From Symbiodinium natans (lineage: Eukaryota; Sar; Dinophyceae; Suessiales; Symbiodiniaceae), in assembly GCA_905221605.1 (NCBI GenBank), contig CAJNDS010000326.1, positions 100,880 through 164,879 on the forward strand: 64,000 bases of DNA, written 5' to 3'. The translations under genes and the position numbers were made by a program. Positions 1 through 11,652 of this stretch are shown here, piece by piece (positions within the stretch are counted from its first letter, which is position 1; every line of letters begins with the position of its first letter). The notes beneath the pieces are model-generated. The model made no database searches and had not been told where the DNA came from. It saw nothing but the letters and a program-made list of their open reading frames with translations.

Positions 1-1060
1 AATAGTAAAAATAGTAAACATAGTAAAATAGTAAAATAGTAAAATCTGGGTCGGACCGGCACAGGTGGGTTTTCGAGATGCAAACTGCTGAGGCCGTGGA
101 GGAAATCCTATTAAAGTAAAGAGAGAAGGAGGATTTTTTTCTGGATTTTGCACGCAATCAGTAAAGTGGTCAATTCTGGGTCCAACCGGCACAGGTGGGT
201 TTCGAGATGCAAACTCCCGATTTCTCGTAAAATTAGTAAAATTGTAAAGTAGTAAAATAGTAAAATCTGGGTCGGACCGGCACAGGTGGGTTTTCGAGAT
301 GCAAACTGCTGAGCCCGTGGAGGAAATCCTATTAAAAAAAAAGAGAGGGAGGAATTTTCTCTGGATTTCGCGCGAAATCAGGAAAGCGGTAATTTCTGGG
401 TCCAACCGGCACAGGTGGGTTTTCGAGATGCAAACTCTCGATTTCCCGTAGAAGTATAGTAAAATAGCAAAATAGTAAAATAGTATAATAGTAAAATAGT
501 AAAATAGTAAAATAGTAAAATAGTAAAATAGTAAAATAGTAAAATAGAAAATAGTAAAATAGAAAATAGTAAAATAGTAAAATAGTAAAATAGTAAAATA
601 GTAAAATAGCAAAATAGTAAAATAGTATAATAGTAAAATAGTAAAATAGTAAAATAGTAAAATGGTAAAATAGTAAAATAGTAAAATAGTAAAATAGTAA
701 AATAGCAAAAGTAAAATAGTAAAATAGTAAAATAGTAAAATAGTAAAATAGTAAAATAGTAAAATAGTAAAATAGTAAAATAGTAAAATAGTAAAATAGT
801 AAAATAGTAAAATAGTAAAATAGTAAAATAGTAAAATAGTAAAATAGTAAAATAGTAAAATAGTAAAATAGTAAAATAGTAAAATAGTAAAATAGTAAAA
901 TAGTAAAATAGTAAAATAGTAAAATAGTAAAATAGTAAAATAGTAAAATAGTAAAATCTGGGTCGGACCGGCACAGGTGGGTTTTCGAGATGCAAACTGC
1001 TGAGCCCGTGGAGGAAATACTAGTAAAAGTAAAGAGCCAGGGAGGAATTTTCTCTGGATA
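1..1060. repeat. TAGTAAAA minisatellite with interleaved module
   Basis: Period-8 repeat (TAGTAAAA, with TAGCAAAA, TAGTATAA and shorter TAGAAAA variants) at about 1-45, 230-265 and 450-957. It alternates with a GC-richer module that begins CTGGGTC and contains ACCGGCACAGGTGGGTTT and CGAGATGCAAACT; copies start near 46, 176, 266, 396 and 957. The array is cut by the left edge. Long reading frames across it are made of repeated Phe-Tyr-Leu-type peptides and are not genes. Confidence 0.9.
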
Positions 1061-1073
1061 ATAGAATCCTGGT

Positions 1074-1170
1074 CCGACATGCAAGGTTGGGTTTTCGAGA
1101 TGCAAACGGCTTGGTGCCATGCATCTCGGGCGCGCGCTTTGCATCTCGAAAACCCAACCTTGCATGTCGG
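1074..1170. repeat. Perfect 33-bp inverted repeat (hairpin)
   Basis: Bases 1074-1106 and 1138-1170 are exact reverse complements, with a 31-base spacer. The arm contains GGGTTTTCGAGATGCAAA, so it is built from the same module as the adjacent minisatellite. A transcript would fold into a long stem-loop. Confidence 0.9.
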
Positions 1171-3445
1171 ACGCCGCAGTCCCGGACCATAAGCCCGAAA
1201 ATGTCCAAGAGAGTCGAATCTGCCGAATCTGCTGAGTTCGTCCTGGTAGGACGACCAGTCCTTTATGCGCCCCTTCCTGCTGCCCCTCGACCTGGACTCG
1301 CGAATCTCGCAGACGGATGTTGCCTGGTACATGGCCTTCGCCCCTTGGGCTTAGTGTGGCTTCAGGGACATTGGGAGGGTTCCGGGGCAAAAGTGGACGA
1401 TCCACCCTTTCCGGCCTTGAGGATGTCGGATTTGCTCCTTGATGAGCTTTTCTTGTGGATTCAGGGTAGCGACGGGTCGGTGCCTTATGTTGATGGTGTA
1501 GGGTTGGGGGTCCCAAGCCCTGGACCCTCCTCTTGCGAAGGCCGAAACCTATTGGGGCACCTGGCCGAAGGATTCCAAGGATGCCAAGGCGGATCCTGTT
1601 TAGGGTTTAGGGTTTAGGGTTTAGGGTCCTAAGAATTCGAAAAGCAGCTGAAAAGCCCTCAGCTTTTGACTTCTGAACCCTCCAACCCAAGATTCCGGAA
1701 CGTGAATCTCCGGATTCTTGGCCCCTCACCCCTGGGCACGGGATCCCGACACCTCAACTCTGAACTCTACTGCTGTGGGCGGCTTCTGGGATCCTGGGCA
1801 TGTGCCTTCAGGACTTTCAGCTTCAGGGGTTCGGGAAAGTTTGGGAGCTGTTAGGTTGGGGATGCGCGCCGGAGACTTTGAGCCGGGCTGCGTTTGAGAG
1901 TAGTGACTACGCAAAGGGGTAGCCCTGCAAAGCCAAGGCTGCAGTCTGGAGAGCCCTCTACAACTGAACCTAAACCCTAAACCCTTAACCCGAAACCCTA
2001 AACCCTAAACCCTGAACTCTGAAGATGGCGCGGTTGACCCGCATTCACCATCCACTCCGACCCCCGAGTCCTTCTTGGTTTGGTTCCGCCTGACCCTCTG
2101 GCGCTCCAGAGTAGGGTGTTTTGAGGCGCATGCCCGGTAGAGCCTTCCTTGAACATTCTCACCCCCCCCCCCGGCCCCCAGAGCGCCTTTTTTTGATTGC
2201 GAGAGTTTGTATGATGAGAATCTTTCGGCGAACCTTGCAGGTTTTGCAGTCCAGAGTTCCAAGCTGTGACCGGAAGCCTCCTTGGGCGCAGGAGCAGAAG
2301 AAGCTCAGCGCCTTCGGGGCATTCGATGGCTGGATTGCCGTCACAAAGCCCCCATCGTCGCAAAGCGGCGTGGATGCGACGAAAGATCAGGTGACTTTGC
2401 CTGAGTTCCATCTAGGGCTGAGGCTCCAAGACACAAGGCCCTAAGCTTCCAAAGCTTAGACCGTCACAAGTGTCCTGAGCCCCGAATCGGGATTCATCCG
2501 TCTCATGAATCCATGCAGAAAGAGCCGGCCACTGTTCGTTGGATGTTCGTTAGCCAGCCAATAAAGCCGCCAGAGCGGAGGAAACTCAAGAGCTCCAACG
2601 CCCCAAACATGTTTCCAAACTAAATCCCTCAAAGCTTGAGCCGTCATTGTGGCCTGCGACTTCGCTTGAGCGGTTGGGCTAGAATCCTGTGCGGGGTGTA
2701 GCGTTTAGAGCTCACGGGATCATTTCAAGGTTTTTGTGTTCAGGGCTTGACGTTTGATCCACGCGCCGAGGACGGAGGCTTCGTTTCTCTCACAGCCTAG
2801 GCCATAAGCCCCAACTTTGAGGCAGACATCCCGGGCCAATCACTTCAAGCCTCCAAGCCTCCAACCCTTCAAGCCTTCAAGGAGGTATCAAGCCCTGAGT
2901 CCTCTGTAGCCCGGCGTGCCTGGCATTGCTCGGCAGTGCCGGCAGTTCTACTCCTTGGTGTGTACAGGGCCTTAGAGTCCTAGGCCCGAGCTCAGAAGAT
3001 TTTGCTTTGCCAGCTGCTGTGAGGCTACTGTTCTGCAAAAGCTTGCTGGCGAGTCCTCAGGGACGCCTTCGCAGACTGCCTTCCCGGAGTGCTTGCAGGA
3101 GACCAGCCCCGGGCACATGGCTTTGGGTTGCTTTTTTTAGGGCGATCAGTCTGCGGGTGGGTCGGGGCCATCGCCCTCAAGCTTGTTGTAGCTGACGAAG
3201 CAATTGCAACCCAAACGACCCTTAAAGGCAAGCCTGACAGCTTTAGAAAGTGGTCGCCTCGGTCCCCCCCTCCCCCTCCTAACTGTTTGCAGGCTTCGCT
3301 GAGGACAGAGTTTCCAGGGCATCGCGGGGTTGCAAAGCTTAGGCCTTCAAGCTAAGTTGCACTCCCCCGCCCCAGGCGAGTCCCAGTAGACAAGATGGCT
3401 GAATGGAATGATGCTGAATGCCACCGTTGTTGAGAGCAGAACACA
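1171..3445. other. Non-coding or unresolved stretch
   Basis: Contains short telomere-type tracts at 1599-1626 (G strand) and 1969-2013 (C strand). I see no recognisable protein or RNA gene. Several 60-130 codon open frames lie on both strands, but none has family-like motifs. Confidence 0.5.
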
Positions 3446-3529
3446 ACCCCTAAACCCTAAACCCTAAACCCTAAACCCTAAACCCTAAACCCTAAACCCT
3501 AAACCCTAAACGCTAAACCCTAAACCCTA
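3446..3529. repeat. (CCCTAAA)n tract
   Basis: About twelve units of the plant/dinoflagellate-type telomeric heptamer, C-rich on the + strand. It ends about 30 bases upstream of a candidate exon. Confidence 0.95.
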
Positions 3530-3558
3530 GACTCTGCCCGAAACGCCTGCCCTGTCAG

Positions 3559-3601
3559 GATCCCAGCGGTGGAGGTGCCCTTGCTGATCGAGTCCGCCCA
3601 A
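3559..3601 (+). CDS. Candidate exon, unknown protein
   Basis: Follows a TCAG acceptor and reads IPAVEVPLLIESAQ before a possible GA donor. It lies between two CCCTAAA tracts. Family not recognised; supported only by codon-like composition and splice-site pattern. Confidence 0.4.
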
Positions 3602-3674
3602 GACCGTCCCAAGCGTCACGAGCCCTCGTGAACCTTAAACCGCAAAAACCGCCCAACTGATGCCAGTCATTCCA

Positions 3675-3733
3675 ACCCTAAACTCCAAACCCTAAACTCC
3701 TAAACCCTAAACCCTAAACCCTAAACCCTAAAT
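3675..3733. repeat. (CCCTAAA)n tract
   Basis: Telomere-type heptamers with some CTCCTAA variants, C-rich on the + strand. Confidence 0.9.
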
Positions 3734-4055
3734 CCCAAGGACTGGAGTTTTGCAAGCCGTAGCTTATTCAGTCTTGATAAGGTTTCAGGAGTCTTAAGGT
3801 TTAGGAGTTGACGGGGGATGCCCTGAAGGGGCTTCATGTGAAGGGGCAGTCGGGGCTGCAGCATGGAGTTTCCCACACCAGGACCTTGCAACGGGCTTGA
3901 GCAGGATGTCCTGTGCAGCCATCAGAACCAGATAGCACCCCATGGAATCCCCATATCTGTTGTCCCGCCTTCATCGCACGTGCATCGATCCGCACTGCCT
4001 CTCGTTAAGTACGTGTAGGGCCCGAAGCACGACCGAAGAAGCCTCAGTTCTGGAG

Positions 4056-4153
4056 GCTGCTTCTACAAGAGCAAGAAGGTCAAGATTCTGCAGTATGGCT
4101 TTGCTGCCCTACAACAGCTGAAGATCTCGTCGAAGGGCTACCTGAAGATGGAG
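4056..4153 (+). CDS. Candidate exon, unknown protein
   Basis: 98 bases between a GGAG acceptor and a GC donor (GCGTGT). It reads KKVKILQYGFAALQQLKISS followed by KGYLKME, with codon use rich in G/C third positions like the esterase exons downstream. I do not recognise the family. It may belong with the exons at 4723 and 5138. Confidence 0.5.
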
Positions 4154-4722
4154 GCGTGTCTGTGTGCCCTTGTAGATGCAAAAGGCCCTAAGGCGCCGTA
4201 GAACCCTGACGGCCGAATCCTTCAGATGCCCCAACCAAAGAACACACGCGGTCACTCGAAAAGCCCTCGACTCCCCAAAAGCCCTAAACTCGAACTGCCA
4301 TGGTGTGGGAAGGCCCCAAACTCCCCAAACAACCCTCGTCGAGCAGGTGGATTCCAACTTTCAGCAGACCGCCCTTGCAGACGCCCCTGGGCCGCAGAGT
4401 TCCTTTCGTTTTCCTTGGACAATTTGGGGGGTCAAGGGCTATGGGTTCGGGGTTCATCGGATCCTAGTTGCCTAAATGCACCGAAGCCGCATGTCCCTCA
4501 CAGCCCTGAGAATGTTTGAGGTATGGAAGTACACAAATCTCAAGCCTGCCCAAAAGCCACCTGGCTGCAAGCGTACGGCAGTTCTCTCTGGTTCAGGGGG
4601 CTCTTTGTAAAGGTCGCATCGTTGATCTGCTGATTGTTGTGCCAGTGCGAGAGTTTGTTTTTACATGGCATAACCCTCCCCCCCCATTCAACGCCATCGC
4701 CTGAAGCCCTAAAGCAATTGAG

Positions 4723-4784
4723 GAAGGTTGAGTGCGACGTGGTGGGTGCAGTGGTTGATGAGTGGGTCGACGACTGGGATCGTT
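4723..4784 (+). CDS. Candidate exon, unknown protein
   Basis: After a TGAG acceptor it reads KVECDVVGAVVDEWVDDWDR, acidic and free of stops, up to a possible GC donor. No family recognised. Confidence 0.45.
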
Positions 4785-5137
4785 GCGCTGCAGAGAGAGG
4801 TCTTCCTTCGAATCCCTTTTCCCAGCTCTACGGCTGGCAATACCGGGCTTTGGGGGCTTGGGATGTCGGGCGTTTCAAGGCTGGGGCTTTTTGGGCCTAT
4901 GACTGTTTACGGGTTTTAGTGTTTTAGGGCTAGGTTGGGCGCTTTGGGGGTACAGGGTTTAGCATGTAGAGTTACAGGGGTTGGCAGGTCTCTGGCATCA
5001 CTGTTTTGGGTGTGACGCAAAGTCAGACGCCACACAGAGTCTCTTTCCGACTCGCAGCAGGAGAGTTTCTGCGTGTTCAGTTTGGTGTTTCTCCGATCTA
5101 GGAGTTGCTGTTATAACAGCTTTCCGTCCTCCTCAGG

Positions 5138-5247
5138 AACATCGGCGGGGTTTGCGACGATATCGCTCACGACAAGCGTCGTCACATGGAGTGGTTCGGC
5201 CTCAACGCTCAGTACGATGCCTTCGGGACCTTCGTGGGTTTCTTGAA
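5138..5247 (+). CDS. Candidate exon, unknown protein
   Basis: About 110 bases after a clear CCTCAG acceptor. It reads NIGGVCDDIAHDKRRHMEWF, continues through NAQYDAFGTFVGF, and ends near a GA donor. This is one of the most protein-like stretches of the left part, but I cannot name a family. Confidence 0.5.
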
Positions 5248-5908
5248 GATTGGTCGAAGGTCTCTGGCCTTGTCGGGCTTGAGGCAGTGACCAGGGCAGC
5301 CATCCTTCATGTCAGGATTACTTGAATGTGGTGAGAGCTGCTGGTCTAGGGGATAGGATCGGAAAAGTGGCAGACTGTGGCTTTTTTTTTCCCGTCCACC
5401 ACACGGCATAACCAGAGCCGTTAGCGAATGCCGAAAAATGGCTGAGGTGGCGGTGTGCCCGTGCCTCTACTGCTGTACGATTCCCGACCACGCTGGCATG
5501 AACATGCAAAATGCACTGAATCTCGAAGCCTGAACATGTTCGGCCGATTTCGGCCACGATTTCGGCCACGAGTCAGTGTCGGCAGGTGCTGCAAGGGGCA
5601 GCACCCCTGCAGCCCACAATCCCGAGGTGCTCCCCAAGCAAAGGTGGTCCAAAACCCCGACCACAATGCGCTGCAGCCCCGAAGTTCTCTAAGCAAACCG
5701 TGAGCTGCAGAATGCTCCCGGAGGGGCGAACCTTGGCCTAAGTGAACGCAGAGGATGCCTGAGACTCCGGGGTGCAAGAAAGATCAGCAAAAGCGTCAAA
5801 AACTTGGGAGATGTTGCAGCAATTCCCTGTTGCGCGACCTAGGCCCACAACTGGAGTTTTGATGGTGGCTCACATGACCTTCACTCTTTCCCATCTCTCC
5901 CTTCCTAG
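5248..5908. other. Presumed intron, nothing identified
   Basis: No recognisable gene. Short overlapping frames on both strands only. Confidence 0.4.
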
Positions 5909-5909
5909 C

Positions 5910-6004
5910 CCCTAAATCCGAAACCCTAAACCCTAAACCTTAAACCCTAAACCCTAAACCCTAAACCCTAAACCCCAAACCCTAAACCCTAAACCCTAAA
6001 CCCT
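5910..6004. repeat. (CCCTAAA)n tract
   Basis: About thirteen heptamers with two variants. Ends directly before the CTGCAG acceptor at 6008. Confidence 0.95.
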
Positions 6005-6008
6005 GCAG

Positions 6009-6046
6009 GACGCATTGCATCGATGCGCGGTTTCTGGCGTTTGGAG
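6009..6046 (+). CDS. Weak candidate exon
   Basis: Short stretch between CTGCAG and a GC dinucleotide, sandwiched between a C-strand and a G-strand telomeric tract. One frame reads DALHRCAVSGVW. Support is mainly positional. Confidence 0.25.
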
Positions 6047-6107
6047 GCCCGGCCCCAAGGATGGGCCAAGGCAGGCGTTCTCGAATGTAGGTTCAGGGAA
6101 ATCTTTG

Positions 6108-6177
6108 AGGTTTAGGGTTTTTTAGGGTTTAGGGTTTAGGGTTTAGGGTTTAGAGTTTAGGGTTTAGGGTTTAGGGT
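6108..6177. repeat. (TTTAGGG)n tract
   Basis: G-strand telomeric heptamers on the + strand. Confidence 0.95.
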
Positions 6178-7010
6178 TGGTGACTGAAAATGGATGTGCA
6201 AGCTGAGGTGTTTGAGGCTGAGGCTTGGGAGGCTTGAGGGCACCGCAAACCCTAGCAGCCCGAGCAAAGGGGCCAGTCAGACTTCACGCCCGCGAAACCG
6301 TCCTTCCACTCACTTCTGCGATTCAGGTGCTGACCGAACCGTCTTTCGATTTGAGGTGCCTGCACATGTGTTTAGGAGGTTTGAGGGCTTGAGAGCTTAA
6401 GGATTTAGGGGTTCACGGCCGTATCAAGGCATAACCAAGGTTGCAAGTCGCTCTAAACTCTGGGGCGCTGCTCCCAAAGATCAAAGTCCTGTTCCTCCAG
6501 CTTCGCGCACTGGGGAGCCGTCCCTACTAGCACCCAAAGCCTGAAGCCGCCTAAGTCACCGAAGTCACCCAATTCCGGAAGGGGGGGGGTTGGGGGGGCG
6601 CCGGCTCGCAGCAGGAGGCCCCAAACGTGGATCACAGCAAGGAGCTGGCGGAGCTGCTGAAGGACGTTTGGCCTTTGGCCCAAGAGACCCAGCAAGCTCG
6701 AGGGCGTGATGGGTGTGTGTTTCTTAGGGAGTTGGAGCTTGGGGTTGCATGTTAGAGGAACCCGACATGGTGTTGGGGATGAAGGGCTCTAGGCCAGGGT
6801 CAGAAGGTTCGCGCGTCGGAGGGCTGAGCGGTCGGAGTTATGATGCGGCTGATGGGACTCATGTTGGGGCGAGCTTAAAGTGGCCGGGCCGTAACCTCAT
6901 GCAACCTTGCTGCAGCGGCACCACGAACACCCTGAATTCCAAGCTCCGGATGCTTCGTAAACCCTACAGTCATGAGTCCCTGAACCTTGAACCCAAAGCT
7001 GTCGGCCAAC

Positions 7011-7097
7011 CCTAAACCCTAAACCCTAAACCCTAAACCCTAAACCCTAAACCCTAAACCTTAAACCCTACACCCTACACCCTATACCCTAAACCCT
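7011..7097. repeat. (CCCTAAA)n tract
   Basis: Heptamers with CCCTACA variants at the right edge. Ends 27 bases before the exon at 7124. Confidence 0.95.
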
Positions 7098-7123
7098 CAA
7101 GCTTGAGCCGTAAACCGCTGCAG

Positions 7124-7163
7124 GATCCGGAGTTTATTGGCTTCTGCCACCGGCTCCTACCGG
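7124..7163 (+). CDS. Candidate micro-exon, unknown protein
   Basis: 40 bases between CTGCAG and a GC donor (GCTGGG), reading DPEFIGFCHRLLP. It is framed by a CCCTAAA tract upstream and a TTTAGGG tract downstream. Confidence 0.45.
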
Positions 7164-7236
7164 GCTGGGTTCAGGCGCCTCCGTTGCGGGAAGCGCGCAA
7201 AACCCGGGATGGGCAAAACCCCCCCAAAAAAGACCC

Positions 7237-7297
7237 TAGGGTTTAGGGTTTAGGGTTTAGGGTTTAGGGTTAGGGTTTAGGGTTTAGGGTTTAGGGC
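7237..7297. repeat. (TTTAGGG)n tract
   Basis: G-strand telomeric heptamers inside the presumed intron between the exons at 7124 and 7340. Confidence 0.95.
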
Positions 7298-7339
7298 CCG
7301 AAGTCCTCACATCCTCAATCCCCCAAAGAGACCCCACAG

Positions 7340-7390
7340 GTGATCCTCTGGATCTTCGGCTGTTGCCTGCTGGTGGCCATCTGGCACGGT
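7340..7390 (+). CDS. Candidate exon encoding a membrane segment
   Basis: 51 bases (17 codons) between CCACAG and a GC donor, reading VILWIFGCCLLVAIWHG. The hydrophobicity and length are those of a transmembrane helix. The family cannot be named. Confidence 0.5.
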
Positions 7391-7401
7391 GCTCAGAAGT
7401 G

Positions 7402-7459
7402 CCCTAAACCCTAAACCCTAAACCCTAAACCCTAAACCCTAAACCCTAAACCCTAAACC
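7402..7459. repeat. (CCCTAAA)n tract
   Basis: Eight heptamers, C-rich on the + strand, directly after the membrane-segment exon. This breaks the usual rule that a G-strand tract follows a donor. Confidence 0.95.
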
Positions 7460-8233
7460 CTTTTAAGACTGTGGGATTAAGAGGGTTTTTCGAGGCTTAT
7501 CGGGAGGAGGGTGTTGAGGGGTGTTGGAGCCCAGGCTTGGTTGCAGGTTGGCTCAGTCGCCAGCCCAAAGTCCGGGATATTTTGGCGTTTTGGGGCGGAT
7601 GAGCAAGCAGCTGACATGCCTGCTACGACTCCCAAACTCTGGCATCCTGTTCTTTTTGGGTGAGCTGTCGAGCAGGTGAAGGGAACCTTCTTGAAAAGCC
7701 GGCACCATATGGGCAACTGCTGCAACAACCGGAGCGTCAAACTACCTCAACTCGCACGCTCGGCCAAAGCACCATTCGAGCCCTACGCAGCCTCAAAGCC
7801 CTTAAAGCCTCAATGCCGAATCCTCATCCCGCCGCACGACATCCAAAGTGATCGCGAACACGAAAAGCAACGAAATGTGCAATGGCAGCCTAGTGTATGC
7901 AAATGTGCCGAAGCAGAAGCTTTCTTCGGAAAGGCTAGGGTGCGTTGAACGACACATTCTGGGTGCTTCATTCGATTAGGTTGCTTGGGACATAGTCACC
8001 ACCACAAGTTCCCCTGCCGACTTTTTTTCCGACGGAAGTGCCGACACTAAAGCCAACAGAGGGTGCAGCTGTACCATATTGTACCATGGATATTGAAGGA
8101 AACATCGCCTCCTACGTGCGCAACTTGATAAAGGTTTCCTCATGGTTCGAGAGAATCAGACTGCATTCGTCGAGCCGGGCCAGGAGGTGTTGTATTTCAT
8201 GAGCTCTATCGAGGTCTCCAGGAGAAGAAGCGA

Positions 8234-8536
8234 TTGCAGTCATTGTTTGAGCCGACATCCGCCGACCAGGTACTCGATCTCGGAGCCCGCATGGTGACAG
8301 CGGCATCGTGGCACTGTTCAAACCAAGTGTCTCAAATAGCGAGACGGCAAAGAGAATGGGCTATGCAGGCACTTGAGTCAAGCGGACAACGCGAACCTGC
8401 ATTGCGATGCGATGCCTCCCGATGCTCTCTTGACATCTGGCTCCGTCAAACACAGTTGCAGGCTGTGACGCAGCGCGTGGCGAAGGCTTTTGCTGAAGCC
8501 AACGTCGACACTGACCACTATTTCGAGTTGCGTTGA
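8234..8536 (+). CDS. Hypothetical open frame, unrecognised
   Basis: 100-codon open frame opening with ATGCAGTCATTG. It includes WAMQALESSGQREPALRCDA and a C-terminal AFAEANVDTDHYFEL, then a stop. The composition looks more protein-like than most frames here and the area is poor in telomeric repeats, so it could be an inserted retrocopy. The opposite strand is also partly open. Not recognised. Confidence 0.3.
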   Translation: MQSLFEPTSADQVLDLGARMVTAASWHCSNQVSQIARRQREWAMQALESSGQREPALRCDASRCSLDIWLRQTQLQAVTQRVAKAFAEANVDTDHYFELR

Positions 8537-9882
8537 TGGCAGAATGATAACGTGCGCGGCATCGGCTAAGTTCACGTGAGGTGGCCGGGCAGTGGTTGCC
8601 TGGTTTTGCCTCCTGGGAGTCGGCTTTCCAGGCGATGCAGCAAAGGTTGGGGCAAGCCTCACGTTCGAGTGGCTTTGCCCACATCCGTTTCCCAGGCCAT
8701 CTTCCACACGTCTGGACAATTCACGTAGCGTCTTCGATTTTTTTTGTTGTGTTGCTCAACGCACGCGCCTTAAATCCGAGCCCAGACCAAAAAACCCAAC
8801 CACTAGAAATTTGGAGGCATAAACCCCCAGCCCTGACCCCGTCCTGCACTTCTGACGAGGCTCTACCGCACCTGGAAGATATGCTTTGCCCGCAGCGATA
8901 CCCCTGGTACCACACAGGACTGGGCTGTAGGAGTTCCGCACCATGGAATTGTAGGGTTAAGGGGGTTTGGGGGCTTAAGGTGTAGGGCTTCCGGGTTTTT
9001 AGGGTTTGCAGTTTAGGGTTTTCGGGTTCTAGTGTCCAGGGTTTTGGGGCTTGGGTTTGATGGCTTTGGGGTTGAGTGTCGAGGGTTTCTTGTCCGCAGG
9101 GTTGAGGTTCGGGGTTTCCGCCGGGCTCGGCGTTCTTGACTCTGGTAGCAGGAAAGGGAGACTTCAGAACCTTCCAAAAGGCTTCGGCTTCTGAGTCGCG
9201 TTACGTTGGGGGCCTTGTTGCTTCAGCCCTCCAAACTCTAGACTCTAAGCTCTTAACTCTACTAAATTCTACGCGATTCAATAGCTTCAAACCCTAAAGT
9301 GGGGCTTGTGCATTGAATGATCATGTTAAGTCTTAGCGTTTAGAGTTCGAGGGCCTTGTTCTTCAACAAACAAGAAAACCTTGCAGCGTTTTGTGGAGCT
9401 TTGCTACCTTGTTCACACTGCATGCAGTGGAGGCCCTCGAGCCTCAAACCAACCCTTGCCCCGACGAATTGTCCGCAGGGGCAAGTGGAGCTGGAGAGCA
9501 TGGTGCCAGCCCTGTTCTTCTTGGGTTTGGGCTTTCGGGTTTGAGGTGCAGCTTCGAGATTTTTCAGTGTCTTCAGAACTCTGTTTTGCTTGGCTTGGCG
9601 GAGCCGAACACTTTTGCATCAACTCTACACTCCCAGCCTTTCAAGCAGCTTGAGCTTGAGCTTTGAGCTTGTCCTTGAGTGAGTTGACATTGCAACCTCT
9701 GGCAGAAGCTCCAAACAATTCAGCTCAGGGATGCGAAGAATGATTCCCAATCCCATCCACACCTCCAAGCCCCCCCCCCTCTAAACCCAACAATAAAACC
9801 CTCAAACCCCCCAAACCCCCAAATCCCCAACCTCCCTCAACTCTGGACCCTCTGAAGCCGCCAAACCTAGAACAAAGAGAGT
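8537..9882. other. No gene identified
   Basis: Degenerate GGGTTT-like tracts at about 8950-9070 and pyrimidine/purine-skewed DNA near 9770-9840. No exon that I can support. Confidence 0.4.
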
Positions 9883-10010
9883 CCTAAACCCCTAAACCCT
9901 AAACCCTAAACCCTAAACCCTAAACCCTAAACCCTAAATCCCAAACCCTAAACCCTAAACCCTAAACCCTAAACCCTAAACCCTAAACCCTAAACCCTAA
10001 ACCCCAAACC
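9883..10010. repeat. (CCCTAAA)n tract
   Basis: About seventeen heptamers. Ends 6 bases before a CAAG acceptor. Confidence 0.95.
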
Positions 10011-10017
10011 CCGCAAG

Positions 10018-10063
10018 GATGGAGCCCAGGGCCCCGCCTCAACGTCTCATGAGAGCGGGCTCG
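10018..10063 (+). CDS. Candidate micro-exon, unknown protein
   Basis: 46 bases between CAAG and a GC donor (GCATGT), reading DGAQGPASTSHESGL. A CCCTAAA tract lies 6 bases upstream and a TTTAGGG tract about 40 bases downstream. Confidence 0.4.
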
Positions 10064-10102
10064 GCATGTCCTTTTTGCCTTGTGCGCTTGCTTTCCTTTG
10101 GG

Positions 10103-10143
10103 GGGTTTAGGGTTTAGGGTTTAGGGTTTAGGGTTTAGGGTTC
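10103..10143. repeat. (TTTAGGG)n tract
   Basis: Five to six G-strand heptamers. Confidence 0.95.
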
Positions 10144-11652
10144 TAGGATGTTCTATAGGGTTGCCGCGGGTGTGCTTTTGCGGCTTAGCCTATGGGTGAA
10201 TCCTAAGCGGCCCAAAGGCCCTCCCCCGTCACTCGCAATCCGAAAAGCTTCAAAATCTGCTGGAAGTAGACGGCATCTCCTCTGGATAACAGCCCGTTTC
10301 TAATTTAGGTCGAGTAAGAAGCACTGCTAAGCTAGTGTATGTTTGCCACATGCTTGGAACCTGGGGGTTTTGCAGGCTTATTCTGTCGGGCTTTTGAAAA
10401 GCTGTTGCCTTTGCAATCACCGCTCTGCGCCCAAAGGCCGCCCACAAAGAATCCTCTCACTTCGTGGGCTCCAAGCAATTCTGGCTTCCGGATGACCTGG
10501 GCAGTCGGCTTCTGGCGAAACCCTACTCAATCAGCACCACACCCCCAGACCTCTTGACACTTCAATCCAAAGTTCCCAAAGAGCCCAGAACTTCAAAGTC
10601 CCCGCAAAGAGCGATGGAACCCAAAAATCCTAACCCTATAGCCTCAGACTCGAAATCCCACAAAATCCCCGCAGTGGCAGGCGTGGCGCACCGAATGACC
10701 CGTGCGAGGCGGACGATCGTGGAGTCGGAGGCTGCTTTTCTTGATGGGCACAGGGTTTTCGCGGATTTGGGCGGTGTGCTTGTCCTACTTCGGGGTTCGG
10801 GGCTCGAGGCTTTGGGAGCTGGTTTGCGTTCAGGGAATCTTCGGTTTCGGCAGCTTTCGGGCCTTGGCAGCTTGGAGCTCGCGGTTTCGTTCTGAGGATT
10901 TCATCATCTTCCTGTTCGGGTATCCGGTGTGAGAGGTCTGCGCACTCATTTTGGGGAATCAGATGGGTTCGTAATGGCTCGTATCGTGAACTCAGCTTGC
11001 TGGACGGGACCTGCAGCCTTGTCTGCACGTCGCGCCATGCTTTGTTTGCCAGGTTGTCTATACAGGGGTAGGATTTCTATTACCACTATCCCATATTAAC
11101 CTTATATCATCCTTACAACGCCATCAAGAATCAATTCTCATAGAGCCCCCAGACCTTCCCCAGTATATTATAAGTCAGACTCATGAGCTATAGGTGCGAT
11201 AAGAAAACAGTGCAAGCCTTAACCTCCCAACTTCAATGGGGTAAGCAATGAGTTGCAGGGCCCATTGCGACCGCCGGCGCAGGCCCTTGCCCGCCTTTTC
11301 AGGTTATAATTTATAAGGGTTCGGGGTTCAGGGCTGCCAATGCAAGGGTGCTATGGAGCTTTTGAGACAGATGCAAGTGGCAGTTTTGCGGAAGGCACAG
11401 CAGCAGGGCACCAGTCGTCGTAGTCTTGTGGGAGCAGACGGGCGGGGGAAGCAGCAACACCAGGAAAGAAGCGACAGACGTGGAGCTGTTTTGCAGGCTT
11501 GCGTGTGGAAAGCATTTGCAAGGCACTTGGCATTTTCATTGGCAAGGTAGAGGCTAAACCCTAAACCCTACACCCTAAACCCTTCAATTGCCGCCTTGAA
11601 TGAAGCCTTGAAGCTCTGTAGCCCTCAACCCTGGCAGAGGAGACGCCAACAG
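10144..11652. other. No gene identified
   Basis: Only short overlapping frames. A short CCCTAAA run lies at about 11555-11584. Confidence 0.4.

Noticed and set aside
332-1516. 394-codon minus-strand frame
   Set aside because: Mostly a TAGTAAAA repeat read as Phe-Tyr/Leu repeats; the few non-repeat residues carry no domain.
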